DNA of 64,000 nucleotides, taken from contig NZ_WWEO01000044.1 of NCBI RefSeq assembly GCF_009928685.1, positions 186,001-250,000 of the forward strand, given 5' to 3'. The translations under genes were made by a program, and so were the position numbers. Source of the stretch: Mucilaginibacter agri. Lineage in GTDB: Bacteria; Bacteroidota; Bacteroidia; Sphingobacteriales; Sphingobacteriaceae. Every line of letters starts with the position of its first letter. The first letter of the stretch is position 1. Shown piece after piece: positions 53,419-61,115 of the stretch. Below the pieces are notes generated by a model. It saw only the letters and a program-made list of their open reading frames with translations, ran no database searches and had not been told where the DNA came from.

Positions 53419-54678
53419 TTGAAACACTTACAAACATTTACCCATATTGTTGCTAAGCCCTGTATTGTGCTGATGCTATTATCATTCGCTTCTTTTAGCA
53501 GTTTGGCGCAGAAGCAAAAGTCACTTAAGGCCGATACTATTAAGACCGACACCTTGGTCGACGCCAGCAACATGAGCGTACGGTATGGCAGCAAAGGCAT
53601 CGAACTTCAAACTAAAGACAACAAGTTTCTATTTCAACTCCAAAGCCGATTTCAGTTTAGGTTTGCCACACCCGGCGACGCAGATCCTGTAACGTACGAT
53701 GATTATTTACAAGGCGGACACACGGGATTTAAAATTAACCGGGCAAGGTTAAAAGTAGGTGGCCATGCTTTTGAACCCTGGTTAAAATATTATTGGGAAT
53801 ATGAGCTAAGCCAAAGTAACCTACTCGATTTCCGGATTATGATAGAACGCTACAAATGGCTCAACTTTAAAGCCGGGCAATGGAAGGCCGAGTTTACCCG
53901 CGAACGCTTTATCAGCAGCGGCGAACAGCAAATGATGGACCGGTCGCTTATTAACCGGTCATTTACGCTCGACCGTCAACAAGGAGTAGAATTGTATGGT
54001 GAGCTGGGCAAAGGAATTGCAGATTTTAGTTACTGGGCCGCAGCAATGACCGGAACAGGTAGAGGCAACACTAAAAATGATGATAACCATTTAATGTACT
54101 TCGGCAGGTTGCAATGGAACTTTATGGGCGAACCACTCGAATTTGAAGGTGGCGATTTAGAACATCACGAAAAGCCGGTAGCCATAGTGGCCGCATCCGC
54201 AGTTACCAATCAAAGTCCTTACACCCGCTTTTCTCAGGCCGGGGGTGGTAGCCTGGAGGGCTTTAACGCAGATACCGCCGGCCGTTACCGGGTAAACCAA
54301 TGGAATTTAGAAAGCGCGCTGATGTACAAAGGCTTCTCCGGGCAATCGGAATGGCATCATAAATATATCTTCGATACACTGCATGGTAACGCCTTAACCG
54401 AAATGGAGGGTTACTATGCACAAGCCGGTTACTTTTTTCATGGACTGATAGAAAGTTTCCCTCGGCAGTTAGAAATAGCTGCCCGCGAGACCGTATATCG
54501 CCCTAATGTAGATCTACGAAACAACCTGCAACGCGAAACCTCCTTAGCCTGCAACTGGTTTTTTAAAGGTCACAAAAACAAACTCACAGCCGAGGTTAAT
54601 TACCTGAGCCTGCAAGATCCAACAGTGCCAATGGTGGGTGGTTATCGCTTCAGGATACAGTGGGATATTTCGTTGTAG
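53419..54678 (+). CDS. Phosphate-selective porin O/P-like outer membrane protein
   Basis: 419 residues. The start is TTG at 53419, chosen because it places a signal peptide (IVLMLLSFASFSSLAQ) near the N-terminus; no upstream ATG is in frame. After a short coiled segment the barrel begins with FLFQLQSRFQFRFATPGD, and shows alternating aromatic strands such as LKVGGHAFEPWLKYYWEYEL and KAGQWKAEFTRERFISSGEQ, as in OprO/OprP-like porins; the last residues WDISL end in a strand. Substrate not predictable. Thirty bp separate it from the next gene, so the two are likely co-transcribed. Confidence 0.82.
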   Translation: MKHLQTFTHIVAKPCIVLMLLSFASFSSLAQKQKSLKADTIKTDTLVDASNMSVRYGSKGIELQTKDNKFLFQLQSRFQFRFATPGDADPVTYDDYLQGGHTGFKINRARLKVGGHAFEPWLKYYWEYELSQSNLLDFRIMIERYKWLNFKAGQWKAEFTRERFISSGEQQMMDRSLINRSFTLDRQQGVELYGELGKGIADFSYWAAAMTGTGRGNTKNDDNHLMYFGRLQWNFMGEPLEFEGGDLEHHEKPVAIVAASAVTNQSPYTRFSQAGGGSLEGFNADTAGRYRVNQWNLESALMYKGFSGQSEWHHKYIFDTLHGNALTEMEGYYAQAGYFFHGLIESFPRQLEIAARETVYRPNVDLRNNLQRETSLACNWFFKGHKNKLTAEVNYLSLQDPTVPMVGGYRFRIQWDISL

Positions 54679-54707
54679 AAAGTACGTCAACTTAAATACG
54701 ATTGATC

Positions 54708-55292
54708 ATGATAGTAGAAAAGCTTTTTTCGAAACACGCAGCATTGGTGTTTGCTCTTTGTATAGCTATATCTAATCATTCCCGGGCACAGGAAGCCAAA
54801 ACAACCGAAGAACCTTTTAAGCCTAATAGTGAGCTTGCCCTCGTAATTAGCCACGCCCATGTGTTTGAGGGCAGAAATGAATCGGGCGAAAAACAAACCT
54901 TGTCCCTACCCTCATGGAGTATCGATTATACCTACAAATTCACCAAACGTTGGGCTATTGGCTTGCACACCGACGTTATAGTCGAAAAATTTAAGGTAGA
55001 GAACCACTCTAAAGACGAAGAAAGCGAAGAAATTGAGCGCAGCTACCCCGTTGCGCCGGCCTTGGTAGGCATATACAAATTGCCACGCCATTGGAGTTTT
55101 GTATTAGGTTTCGGCGGGGAGTTTGCCAGCGAAGGTAGCTACGCCCTCACCCGCACGGGTGTAGAATACAGTGCCGAAATATCAAAGGGCTGGGAAGTGT
55201 TTGGCACGGTTAGTTACGATTTTAAATGGAATGCTTATGATACCTGGGCTACCGGCATCGGTATAGCCAAATCATTTGGTAGCGCTAAATAA
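54708..55292 (+). CDS. Exported protein, probable small beta-barrel
   Basis: 194 residues from ATG 54708 (a TTG 6 nt earlier is also in frame). Signal peptide ends near SNHSRAQ. The mature part has alternating strands with aromatic ends (SWSIDYTYKFTKRWAIGLHT, WEVFGTVSYDFKWNAYDTW), typical of short outer-membrane barrels, with an acidic loop (KDEESEEIERS). No family named. Follows the porin gene and likely shares its function in transport or adhesion. Confidence 0.7.
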   Translation: MIVEKLFSKHAALVFALCIAISNHSRAQEAKTTEEPFKPNSELALVISHAHVFEGRNESGEKQTLSLPSWSIDYTYKFTKRWAIGLHTDVIVEKFKVENHSKDEESEEIERSYPVAPALVGIYKLPRHWSFVLGFGGEFASEGSYALTRTGVEYSAEISKGWEVFGTVSYDFKWNAYDTWATGIGIAKSFGSAK

Positions 55293-55343
55293 AAATCGCT
55301 AAGACGCAGCGATTGTGGAGTGGTGCGCACCACATGTTCCACT

Positions 55344-55375
55344 TGCACCACTTTTACATACTTAAAAGTCTTTAT
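55344..55375 (+). repeat. 32-bp direct repeat, copy 1
   Basis: TGCACCACTTTTACATACTT followed by AAAAGTCTTTAT; 29 of 32 positions agree with 55451-55482, 107 bp away. It contains the palindrome ACTTAAAAGT-like core. Both copies lie in the 422-bp gap ahead of the NHL lipoprotein gene; otherwise the gap is AT-rich with no gene. Confidence 0.75.
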
Positions 55376-55450
55376 CTGTAATTTTAAAATATACAAATCC
55401 CTAATTAACAAAGATTTAAAATAAAAAAGATTGACTTTAAAATAGTGGAT

Positions 55451-55482
55451 TGCACCACTTTCACCTACTTAAAAGTATTTAT
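55451..55482 (+). repeat. 32-bp direct repeat, copy 2
   Basis: TGCACCACTTTCACCTACTT followed by AAAAGTATTTAT. A third, inverted fragment (ACTTTTAAGT) follows at about 55489. Together these look like a cluster of binding sites or the remains of a duplication. Confidence 0.75.
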
Positions 55483-55714
55483 TTAACAACTTTTAAGTCA
55501 TGAAGTCTAAGTATAGGGATGATAGGAACCCTCCTTCCCCACTGTAGAAAAATAAAAACTTGTGCAGAAATTGAGAAATAGCCCTACACTATTTTAAAAT
55601 TCTGTTTCCTTAAATTGCCCTCATTACCGATGCATTACCCCAGCATCTGTCTCAACGGCTGGTGTTACTCTTTATTTGCCCCCAAACCAAACTTTAAAAA
55701 CCACCATTGAGATT

Positions 55715-56734
55715 ATGAAAACTTATTTTACTCCACGATTAACGATTCTATTTTTCGTTTTCGCACCATTGCTGTGGACCTGCAAATCGGATATGCCGCA
55801 AGTGAAAAACTCCGATGCCAATACGGCACCCGAACCCGACAGAACTAAATCCACAAACGATTTATTCACCTTGCCTAAAGTAATTGCCGGCAAAGACCGC
55901 TATTATGGAAGTACAGACGGCATCGGGGCTAAAGCTCTATTTAATCAGCCCTCGGGTATTTTTGTAGACGTAGACGGATCTATATTAGTGGCCGACATGG
56001 GTAATAACAAGATCAGAAGAATTGTTAAGGATAGCATTGTTTCTACGTTAACCTTCCCGAATGTTACCGATGGCGGGCCAGGAACAATTGTTGGCCCTGT
56101 AAACGTAGCCGCCAATGGTAATCTGGGGTTTATCGCCATAGTTTGCCCCGGCGACATCTTTTATTATAAGCCGCATCCTATCGACCAAACTCACCCTACC
56201 TGGACGATGAGCCATACCGGCGCTGCTGGATTTAAACCATATTGGGCAATTACATGGGATAAAGCGTATGGCGAATTCTTTTGGTTGTCTATAAGTGCAT
56301 CCATTACCACTAACGATTTGGGTTTCGCTAACCCCTCAGCGTATGGAGTGGGTGGAAAGAGCGCATTTAACATTACCGACCCAATAAAAGCCGTAAGCGT
56401 GATGCCAACTGAAAAAGCCACCGTTTATGCCGCAACCCGTACTAAATTTTATACCATAGTGGGCTATAATGATGATTATGGGAATGGCACATCCAGCGCA
56501 GCGTTTCCTGGCATTACATTAACCAGCATAACAAGTATAGCCTGCAGCAAGGATGGGAAAAGAATTTACGTGGCCGATAACGGCGACATTAAGGCTATTA
56601 ATCTCGGTTATCGCGGGAGTATAAGTACCATTTTAACAGGGGTTTACGCTGATGGCATCGCACTCTCGCTAGATGGCGCCTACTTGTACTACAGCAGCCA
56701 AACCAGAAATACGATTTCGAAATATAAGTTGTGA
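55715..56734 (+). CDS. NHL-repeat lipoprotein
   Basis: 339 residues from MKTYFTPRLT (55715); the frame is open 13 codons further up but that would bury the signal peptide. Lipobox LLWTC. One clear NHL unit, FNQPSGIFVDVDGSILVADMGNN-type (split here at GNN), with KIRRIV following, then less regular propeller blades (YWAITWDKAYGEFFWLS, SIACSKDGKRIYVAD, GIALSLDGAYLYYS). Cell-surface or periplasmic six-bladed propeller-like protein. Similar in design to the NHL lipoprotein at 57492. Confidence 0.8.
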   Translation: MKTYFTPRLTILFFVFAPLLWTCKSDMPQVKNSDANTAPEPDRTKSTNDLFTLPKVIAGKDRYYGSTDGIGAKALFNQPSGIFVDVDGSILVADMGNNKIRRIVKDSIVSTLTFPNVTDGGPGTIVGPVNVAANGNLGFIAIVCPGDIFYYKPHPIDQTHPTWTMSHTGAAGFKPYWAITWDKAYGEFFWLSISASITTNDLGFANPSAYGVGGKSAFNITDPIKAVSVMPTEKATVYAATRTKFYTIVGYNDDYGNGTSSAAFPGITLTSITSIACSKDGKRIYVADNGDIKAINLGYRGSISTILTGVYADGIALSLDGAYLYYSSQTRNTISKYKL

Positions 56735-56897
56735 TGAACCGGATGTTAAATTACACCTATCAATTGGATTAAGCCCACATGCTGATATAAGCCATAGCAT
56801 GCGCAAAAAACTGATATTTCATACGCCGCACACGTGCACTGGCACTGACTGTTGTAGATATGATTTAACTTATCTACATTTAGAAAAACCAGTAATC

Positions 56898-57086
56898 ATG
56901 CTAAGTGAACAAAGGTTACTACAACTGGAAAATAAGGTCATTGACTTAGAAGATTCGGTTACTCAATTATTAAAAATAGTTGTCTCGCTACAAAACATGG
57001 TTAACGAACGGGTTGAACGATCTGCCTTTATGCAAAAGCAAATCAACGAGCTAATGGAAGCCGTAGTAATCCTTCGAAAAAGATAA
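56898..57086 (+). CDS. Small coiled-coil protein, 62 aa
   Basis: From ATG 56898: an almost continuous heptad pattern (LLQLENKVIDLEDSVTQLLK, IVVSLQNMVNERVERSAF), no signal peptide, Cys-free. The longer frame upstream overlaps the NHL gene and has no coding character. A soluble dimeric or trimeric helix is expected. Function unknown. Fifty-one bp separate it from the next small ORF. Confidence 0.5.
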   Translation: MLSEQRLLQLENKVIDLEDSVTQLLKIVVSLQNMVNERVERSAFMQKQINELMEAVVILRKR

Positions 57087-57137
57087 CAAGCTCTTAAAGT
57101 GAACAAAACTTTGAGAGTTTATCGTGGTTGTTTAATT

Positions 57138-57317
57138 ATGAAAGACCACGATGAACAGACACCGCAAGAACGGATAGTAAACGACACACGTGTGATATTA
57201 GCCGAAATGGCAGATTTACAGGCGTTTTATGACAAGTCAATGGGCTCTTTGAAACAGGACCTGGTTGATAACGGCGAAGCGCTTAAACAACTTAAAAACA
57301 AAGATTCTGACTTTTAA
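57138..57317 (+). CDS. Small acidic helical protein, 59 aa
   Basis: From ATG 57138 (a GTG at 57099 is in frame). Charged and helical: MKDHDEQTPQERIVNDTRVI, then LAEMADLQAFYDKSMGSLKQ. No signal, no known family. Its neighbour is another tiny helical ORF, so the two may act together; may also be non-coding. Confidence 0.4.
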   Translation: MKDHDEQTPQERIVNDTRVILAEMADLQAFYDKSMGSLKQDLVDNGEALKQLKNKDSDF

Positions 57318-57491
57318 GCGTCTTCTTCTTATATTAAAAAGAAAGTAGTGCATCAAATCCGGGCAGTGTTGTTGACATCCTACGTTTTGCCCTTTAGCAT
57401 AAGTCGATTTTATATCTGTCGTGCTGTGCGCATATTTCGCGTGTGCACCTAACTATCTAAATTATCCTACCTTCAATTCTACCGCAAGCAA

Positions 57492-58571
57492 TTACAATCT
57501 GGGCTTGATAACCCTCACCGCAGAATTGCCGTAATCAGCTATAAAAATACCGTTAGGTTTCACAGTAATACCCGAAGCATAGTTAAAACTGGCTTGCTCT
57601 GCCGGGCCGTCGGTGTTTCCATTACCGTAAGGTACAATCGCTGTTTCAACTCCGGTATTGCTCACGTGGCTAATCATCGTTTGCAAATCAAACTGATCAT
57701 CCGGATTTCGTAGCAACTTTATTAGGAAGAAATTTTCAGGTGCAGTTACGTTAAACTTTTTGTCGCGCTTTGCAGGTGCAAAATCAACTATGGAAGCATT
57801 AGGATCGCTTAATTTAAAAAACGTGGTGACGGTACCGTTTGGAGTTATTTTACGCAACTTACTTCCGTTTACAAACGGAAAGTCGTCTGTAACATTGGCA
57901 TCAACCACCCAAATATTGCCATCAGCGGCGTATCTAATACTCGAAATTTTGTTAAAGCGCGCGTTTGCTCCAATACCGTCGGCGTTGCCCCCTACCCCGG
58001 TTTTACCAGCCAGTATGGTTGCTGTTCCGTTAGATGTTAATTTTACAATCCGGCGGTTTTCTGTGTCAGCAATATATAAGGTACTATCGGGCCCGATAGC
58101 CACATCATAAGGATGATTGAGCCCAATGCTCACCGGCGGATAGCTCACATGCTTTTTCGCATCAATCTTTACAATCTTGCCGGCATTAATCATCGCGGCA
58201 TATACCGTCCCGCTTTCGCCTGCTTTAATGCCAAATACATCTGTTGTGCCTGTACCATCATTTGGAAGCGTTGCCATTAAGGTAGCTTTACCCGTTTGGG
58301 TTAGCTGATAAATGGTATTATTATAAGGCACAGAAAAATAAAGCGTACCGTCGCTGGAACTACAAATCCTGTCGGGAGGCACACTGCTCTTATAAATGGT
58401 GGAAACTTCGTACAGGCTGCTAACGCTTGGCAGGCTGTTAACCGAACTAGTTGCCAGGGAGTTGGGGGTTGATTCCGCTGGGCCAACCTGCTCTTTCTTA
58501 CAATTTTGAAACAATAGCCCCGCTAGAAAAATAAAGATCAGGCCGACACTTTTCTCATTAGATGGTTTCAT
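57492..58571 (-). CDS. NHL-repeat lipoprotein
   Basis: 359 residues. Lipobox LLFQNC, then a Ser/Thr-rich linker and NHL blades: LNHPYDVAIGPDSTLYIADT, ARFNKISSIRYAADGNIWVV, ASFNYASGITVKPNGIFIAD, each followed by a lysine/arginine-valine strand (RRIVKLTSNG, LRKITPNG, VRVIKPRL). A propeller of about six blades anchored by lipid at the cell surface or the periplasm. The family often binds carbohydrate or protein; the ligand here is unknown. Divergently placed to the 58916 gene. Confidence 0.85.
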   Translation of the reverse strand: MKPSNEKSVGLIFIFLAGLLFQNCKKEQVGPAESTPNSLATSSVNSLPSVSSLYEVSTIYKSSVPPDRICSSSDGTLYFSVPYNNTIYQLTQTGKATLMATLPNDGTGTTDVFGIKAGESGTVYAAMINAGKIVKIDAKKHVSYPPVSIGLNHPYDVAIGPDSTLYIADTENRRIVKLTSNGTATILAGKTGVGGNADGIGANARFNKISSIRYAADGNIWVVDANVTDDFPFVNGSKLRKITPNGTVTTFFKLSDPNASIVDFAPAKRDKKFNVTAPENFFLIKLLRNPDDQFDLQTMISHVSNTGVETAIVPYGNGNTDGPAEQASFNYASGITVKPNGIFIADYGNSAVRVIKPRL

Positions 58572-58727
58572 AGTAAATGGTTTAAGATGGTAAAGATTGT
58601 CGGGGTACTCGCTAAAAGTACCTAATGCGGATTGGGTATTTAGCTATATCCTTAAAACGTGCATAAATTGTGTAGTTTATGCTCGAACTAACGGTGGTAT
58701 CCCAGCGTAGGGTTGGAACGATTTGTA

Positions 58728-58786
58728 TCGGCAGACTGAAGCCTGCGGGTATAGTTAGTCCTTAGCCGCCCGACTACGGACAGCGG
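58728..58786 (+). repeat. 58-bp dispersed repeat, copy A
   Basis: TCGGCAGACTGA ... CCTGCGGGTATAGT ... CGACTACGGACAGCGG; shared with copy B at 59743-59800 in the same orientation. Lies in the 344-bp gap before the 58916 gene, which otherwise holds only a GC-richer spacer. Confidence 0.8.
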
Positions 58787-58915
58787 CTTGAGGGGTATAG
58801 AATTGGCATTGTCAAATCATCTAACATGTCGTGAATGCCCCTTAAATTGGCAGCTTCACCCCTCACGCTACGGGCACGATTTGGATAACTTTATAAAAAT
58901 GCCCCACCCCAAATC

Positions 58916-59722
58916 ATGAACCATTTATTTCGCGTACAGCAGAAATTCGATGCTTTTTTCTCGCCCTTGTTTATCCTTCTAATATTTTTTATGAACGCGG
59001 CATCGCCCAAAGCTTTCTGTCAGGAAACGGACGGCACAAGGCTCGAGAAGATGCCTGCAGACCTTGAGACAACCTATGCTTTGAGCGCCCTGCCTCCTCA
59101 TTTGCGCAAAGCTGCTACCGTTTATGCATTAGATCCGGCAAAAGGTTATGATGTTGTACAGAAAGGTACTAATGGTTTTATATGCTTCATTACCCGCACG
59201 GAATGGGAATGGGGAGAGTTTAGAAAAGACCTTACTATGCCTATTAGCTTCGATGCGGAAGGCGCGTGGACCATTTTCCCGGTATACCGCGACGTAGCGG
59301 CCATGAGGGCATCGGGAAAATTCACGGCTAAGCAAATTAAATATCTGGTATTGGACCGCATTCGAAAGGGCGTATATAAAGCCCCGGCCAGAGCTGGCGT
59401 TTCCTATATGCTGGCGCCGGTAATGCGTGGTTACAACGGCAACCCCAACAACAATCAAATAACCACCATGAGCATGCCGCACTATATGTTTTATGCTCCT
59501 TATTTAAACAATACTGATGTAGGTGGTAATCAACAAGGCCCGTTTGTACTTAACCAGGGAAGCTTTTTACTTGGCGACCGAAAAGGCCCGCACGGTTATA
59601 TGATTATGCCCGCCGGCGAAATGGAAGCAGCCAAAATAGTAAGCGCCAATAGCGACTTAGTAAAACGCCTTATTGCCTACAAAGCTTATTATAAAGTAAA
59701 CGCGATGGCTGGGCATCATTGA
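58916..59722 (+). CDS. Exported hypothetical protein, 268 aa
   Basis: Signal peptide near residues 16-37 (FILLIFFMNAASPKAFCQ). The mature part starts with an acidic helical stretch and contains two Gly/Asn-rich segments (MRGYNGNPNNNQITTMSMPH, NNTDVGGNQQGPFVLNQGSF) and a final helical region. No family recognised, no catalytic motif evident. Conserved-looking MPHYMFYAPY and GPHGYMIMPAGE motifs suggest a cofactor- or ligand-binding pocket, but this is speculation. Lies between two direct repeats A and B. Confidence 0.6.
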   Translation: MNHLFRVQQKFDAFFSPLFILLIFFMNAASPKAFCQETDGTRLEKMPADLETTYALSALPPHLRKAATVYALDPAKGYDVVQKGTNGFICFITRTEWEWGEFRKDLTMPISFDAEGAWTIFPVYRDVAAMRASGKFTAKQIKYLVLDRIRKGVYKAPARAGVSYMLAPVMRGYNGNPNNNQITTMSMPHYMFYAPYLNNTDVGGNQQGPFVLNQGSFLLGDRKGPHGYMIMPAGEMEAAKIVSANSDLVKRLIAYKAYYKVNAMAGHH

Positions 59723-59742
59723 TTTGTATGTGCCCATTTCTT

Positions 59743-59800
59743 TCGGCAGACTGATTCTGCGGGCATAGTAAGTCCGTAGTCAGGAGACTACGGACAGCGG
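59743..59800 (+). repeat. 58-bp dispersed repeat, copy B
   Basis: Same orientation as copy A. Contains the hairpin TCCGTAGT/ACTACGGA (perfect 8 bp) and GCAGA/TCTGC. Lies 21 bp after the stop of the 58916 gene and 5 bp before the next gene's stop, so it may serve as a terminator for both. Confidence 0.8.
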
Positions 59801-59805
59801 GGAGA

Positions 59806-60309
59806 TTACTTACTTAAAAAGGTATCCATATCAACTCGGTTCCCCCAGCCGCCATTTTCATTAACAGAACACGAGCTAATAATTGAAAAATCGGGCAATT
59901 CGATTTTGTTATAGCTCATCAATTCAATCACATTCTTTACTTCTTCGAACGTAATTTTACTCGCAAACCCACCGTACAAATTTGAAACGCCTAGCCAAAT
60001 CAAACATTCTATTATATCAGATACCAATTTATCTTTTAAATAGTAGTGTTGTAATTCTAAAGCTTGTTCATTAGATATAACCTTGTAATGTTTTATCCCA
60101 TCTTCGTCATCTAATATTAGCGAAGGCATAATATCATCAGCCCCATCTTGCCATTCATCTAATCTGGATGTAGCTGTAAACTTCTCCAGAATAACCTTTA
60201 GAAACTTCGGGATATCTTCCAGGCGTTTACTAATAATTGCATTCCTCAGGCACAAATAGCAGTATATATATCGTCCATTAATAGAAATTTGGTGAAATTG
60301 GTTTATCAT
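59806..60309 (-). CDS. Hypothetical protein, 167 aa, paralogue of next gene
   Basis: No family recognised. Soluble, acidic, mostly helical; Cys pair in YCYLCL near residue 18. The conserved end LPDFSI-SSCS-NENGGWGNRVDMDTFL is nearly identical in the two copies, as is EWQDGADDIMPS. Ungapped identity to the neighbour is roughly 60%. A function as an immunity-like or stress-related protein is possible only by analogy with other tandemly duplicated small genes. Read on the minus strand, second of the pair. Confidence 0.6.
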   Translation of the reverse strand: MINQFHQISINGRYIYCYLCLRNAIISKRLEDIPKFLKVILEKFTATSRLDEWQDGADDIMPSLILDDEDGIKHYKVISNEQALELQHYYLKDKLVSDIIECLIWLGVSNLYGGFASKITFEEVKNVIELMSYNKIELPDFSIISSCSVNENGGWGNRVDMDTFLSK

Positions 60310-60332
60310 AAATTTGTTATTTATTTCGTCTC

Positions 60333-60416
60333 CGCAGGGTTTCTCGATAGAGAACCCTGCGATTTAAGACAAGCATGTACAAAGACCAACGCAGGGTCCT
60401 TTTCAAGAGACCCTGC
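60333..60416. repeat. Two related hairpins, CGCAGGGT type
   Basis: Hairpin 1 (60333-60361): CGCAGGGTTTCTC pairs with GAGAACCCTGCG around GATA with one bulge. Hairpin 2 (60391-60416): GCAGGGTC and GACCCTGC, 8 bp. Both share the CGCAGGGT word and lie in the 174-bp gap between the paralogues. Confidence 0.85.
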
Positions 60417-60440
60417 TGAAACAAAAAGAATCAATTTTGA

Positions 60441-60483
60441 CCCCGATGCTAGCGCAAGGGAGACCCTCGCGCTAGCATCGGGG
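60441..60483 (-). terminator. Strong hairpin after the second paralogue
   Basis: CCCCGATGCTAGCGC and GCGCTAGCATCGGGG form a perfect 15-bp stem, extended by AGGG/CCCT inside. It begins at the stop codon of the 60484 gene. The U-run is short, so it may work as a transcript end or stability element. Confidence 0.8.
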
Positions 60484-60987
60484 CTATTTTCTTAGAAAAG
60501 TATCCATATCAACTCGGTTTCCCCAGCCGCCATTTTCGTTAATAGAACATGAGCTAACAATTGAAAAATCAGGTAACTCAACGCCGTTGCTATTTAATAT
60601 TTCTATAACTTCCATAACACAATCAAATGTCTTTTTACTATTAAAAGCTACATAAAGGTCAGATATTCCTACCCAAGTCAAAATTTCTATTATCTCTGCG
60701 GCTAGCTCATTTTTCAAATAATAATGTTTCAAATTTAACGCCTGCGCTCGTGAAATAACTTTATAGTGGTTTACATCATTTTCCTCCTCAAACAATCTGG
60801 AGGGCATAATATCATCAGCTCCATCTTGCCAGTCTTGCAGTTTTGAACTGTTTGTAAATTCTTTCAGAAGATTATCCAGAAAGACCGGAATATCCTCCAA
60901 AGCTTTACTAATGATGATTTTCTTTAGACACACGTAGCAATATGTATACCTTCCTCTAATCGAAATTTGATGAAAATCATTTACCAT
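60484..60987 (-). CDS. Hypothetical protein, 167 aa, paralogue of previous gene
   Basis: Same length and layout as the gene at 59806: FHQISIRGRYTYCYVCL, DWQDGADDIMPS, HYKVISRAQALNLKHYYLKN and the fixed C-terminus GGWGNRVDMDTFLRK. The 3' ends are nearly identical at DNA level, implying a fairly recent duplication or gene conversion, whereas the middle has drifted. The first gene of the pair in its transcription direction. Function unknown. Confidence 0.6.
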   Translation of the reverse strand: MVNDFHQISIRGRYTYCYVCLKKIIISKALEDIPVFLDNLLKEFTNSSKLQDWQDGADDIMPSRLFEEENDVNHYKVISRAQALNLKHYYLKNELAAEIIEILTWVGISDLYVAFNSKKTFDCVMEVIEILNSNGVELPDFSIVSSCSINENGGWGNRVDMDTFLRK

Positions 60988-61043
60988 TATACTTTTTATT
61001 TATTCAGCCTTAAATCGATGTTGTAACTATCCCCCCTTTCGCA

Positions 61044-61066
61044 ACCGCGAGAGTCTCTCTTGCGGT
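61044..61066. repeat. 10-bp stem hairpin
   Basis: ACCGCGAGAG and CTCTTGCGGT (one G-U) around a TCT loop, in the 128-bp gap before the 60484 gene. It is one more of the hairpin cluster of 59.7-61.1 kb. Confidence 0.65.
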
Positions 61067-61088
61067 AAAATTAGAAAAGTTCAGCCCG

Positions 61089-61110
61089 AGGTCGGTGTTG
61101 TCACCGACCT
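61089..61110 (-). terminator. Terminator-like hairpin after the OmpA gene
   Basis: AGGTCGGTG and CACCGACCT form a perfect 9-bp stem with a TTGT loop, 6 bp after the stop of the OmpA-family gene. No strong T-run. Confidence 0.65.
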
Positions 61111-61115
61111 TTCGT

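Noticed and set aside
56673..56897. Extended N-terminus of the 62-aa coiled-coil ORF
   Set aside because: This part overlaps the NHL lipoprotein gene and has Cys/His/Pro-rich random composition; the ATG at 56898 fits better.
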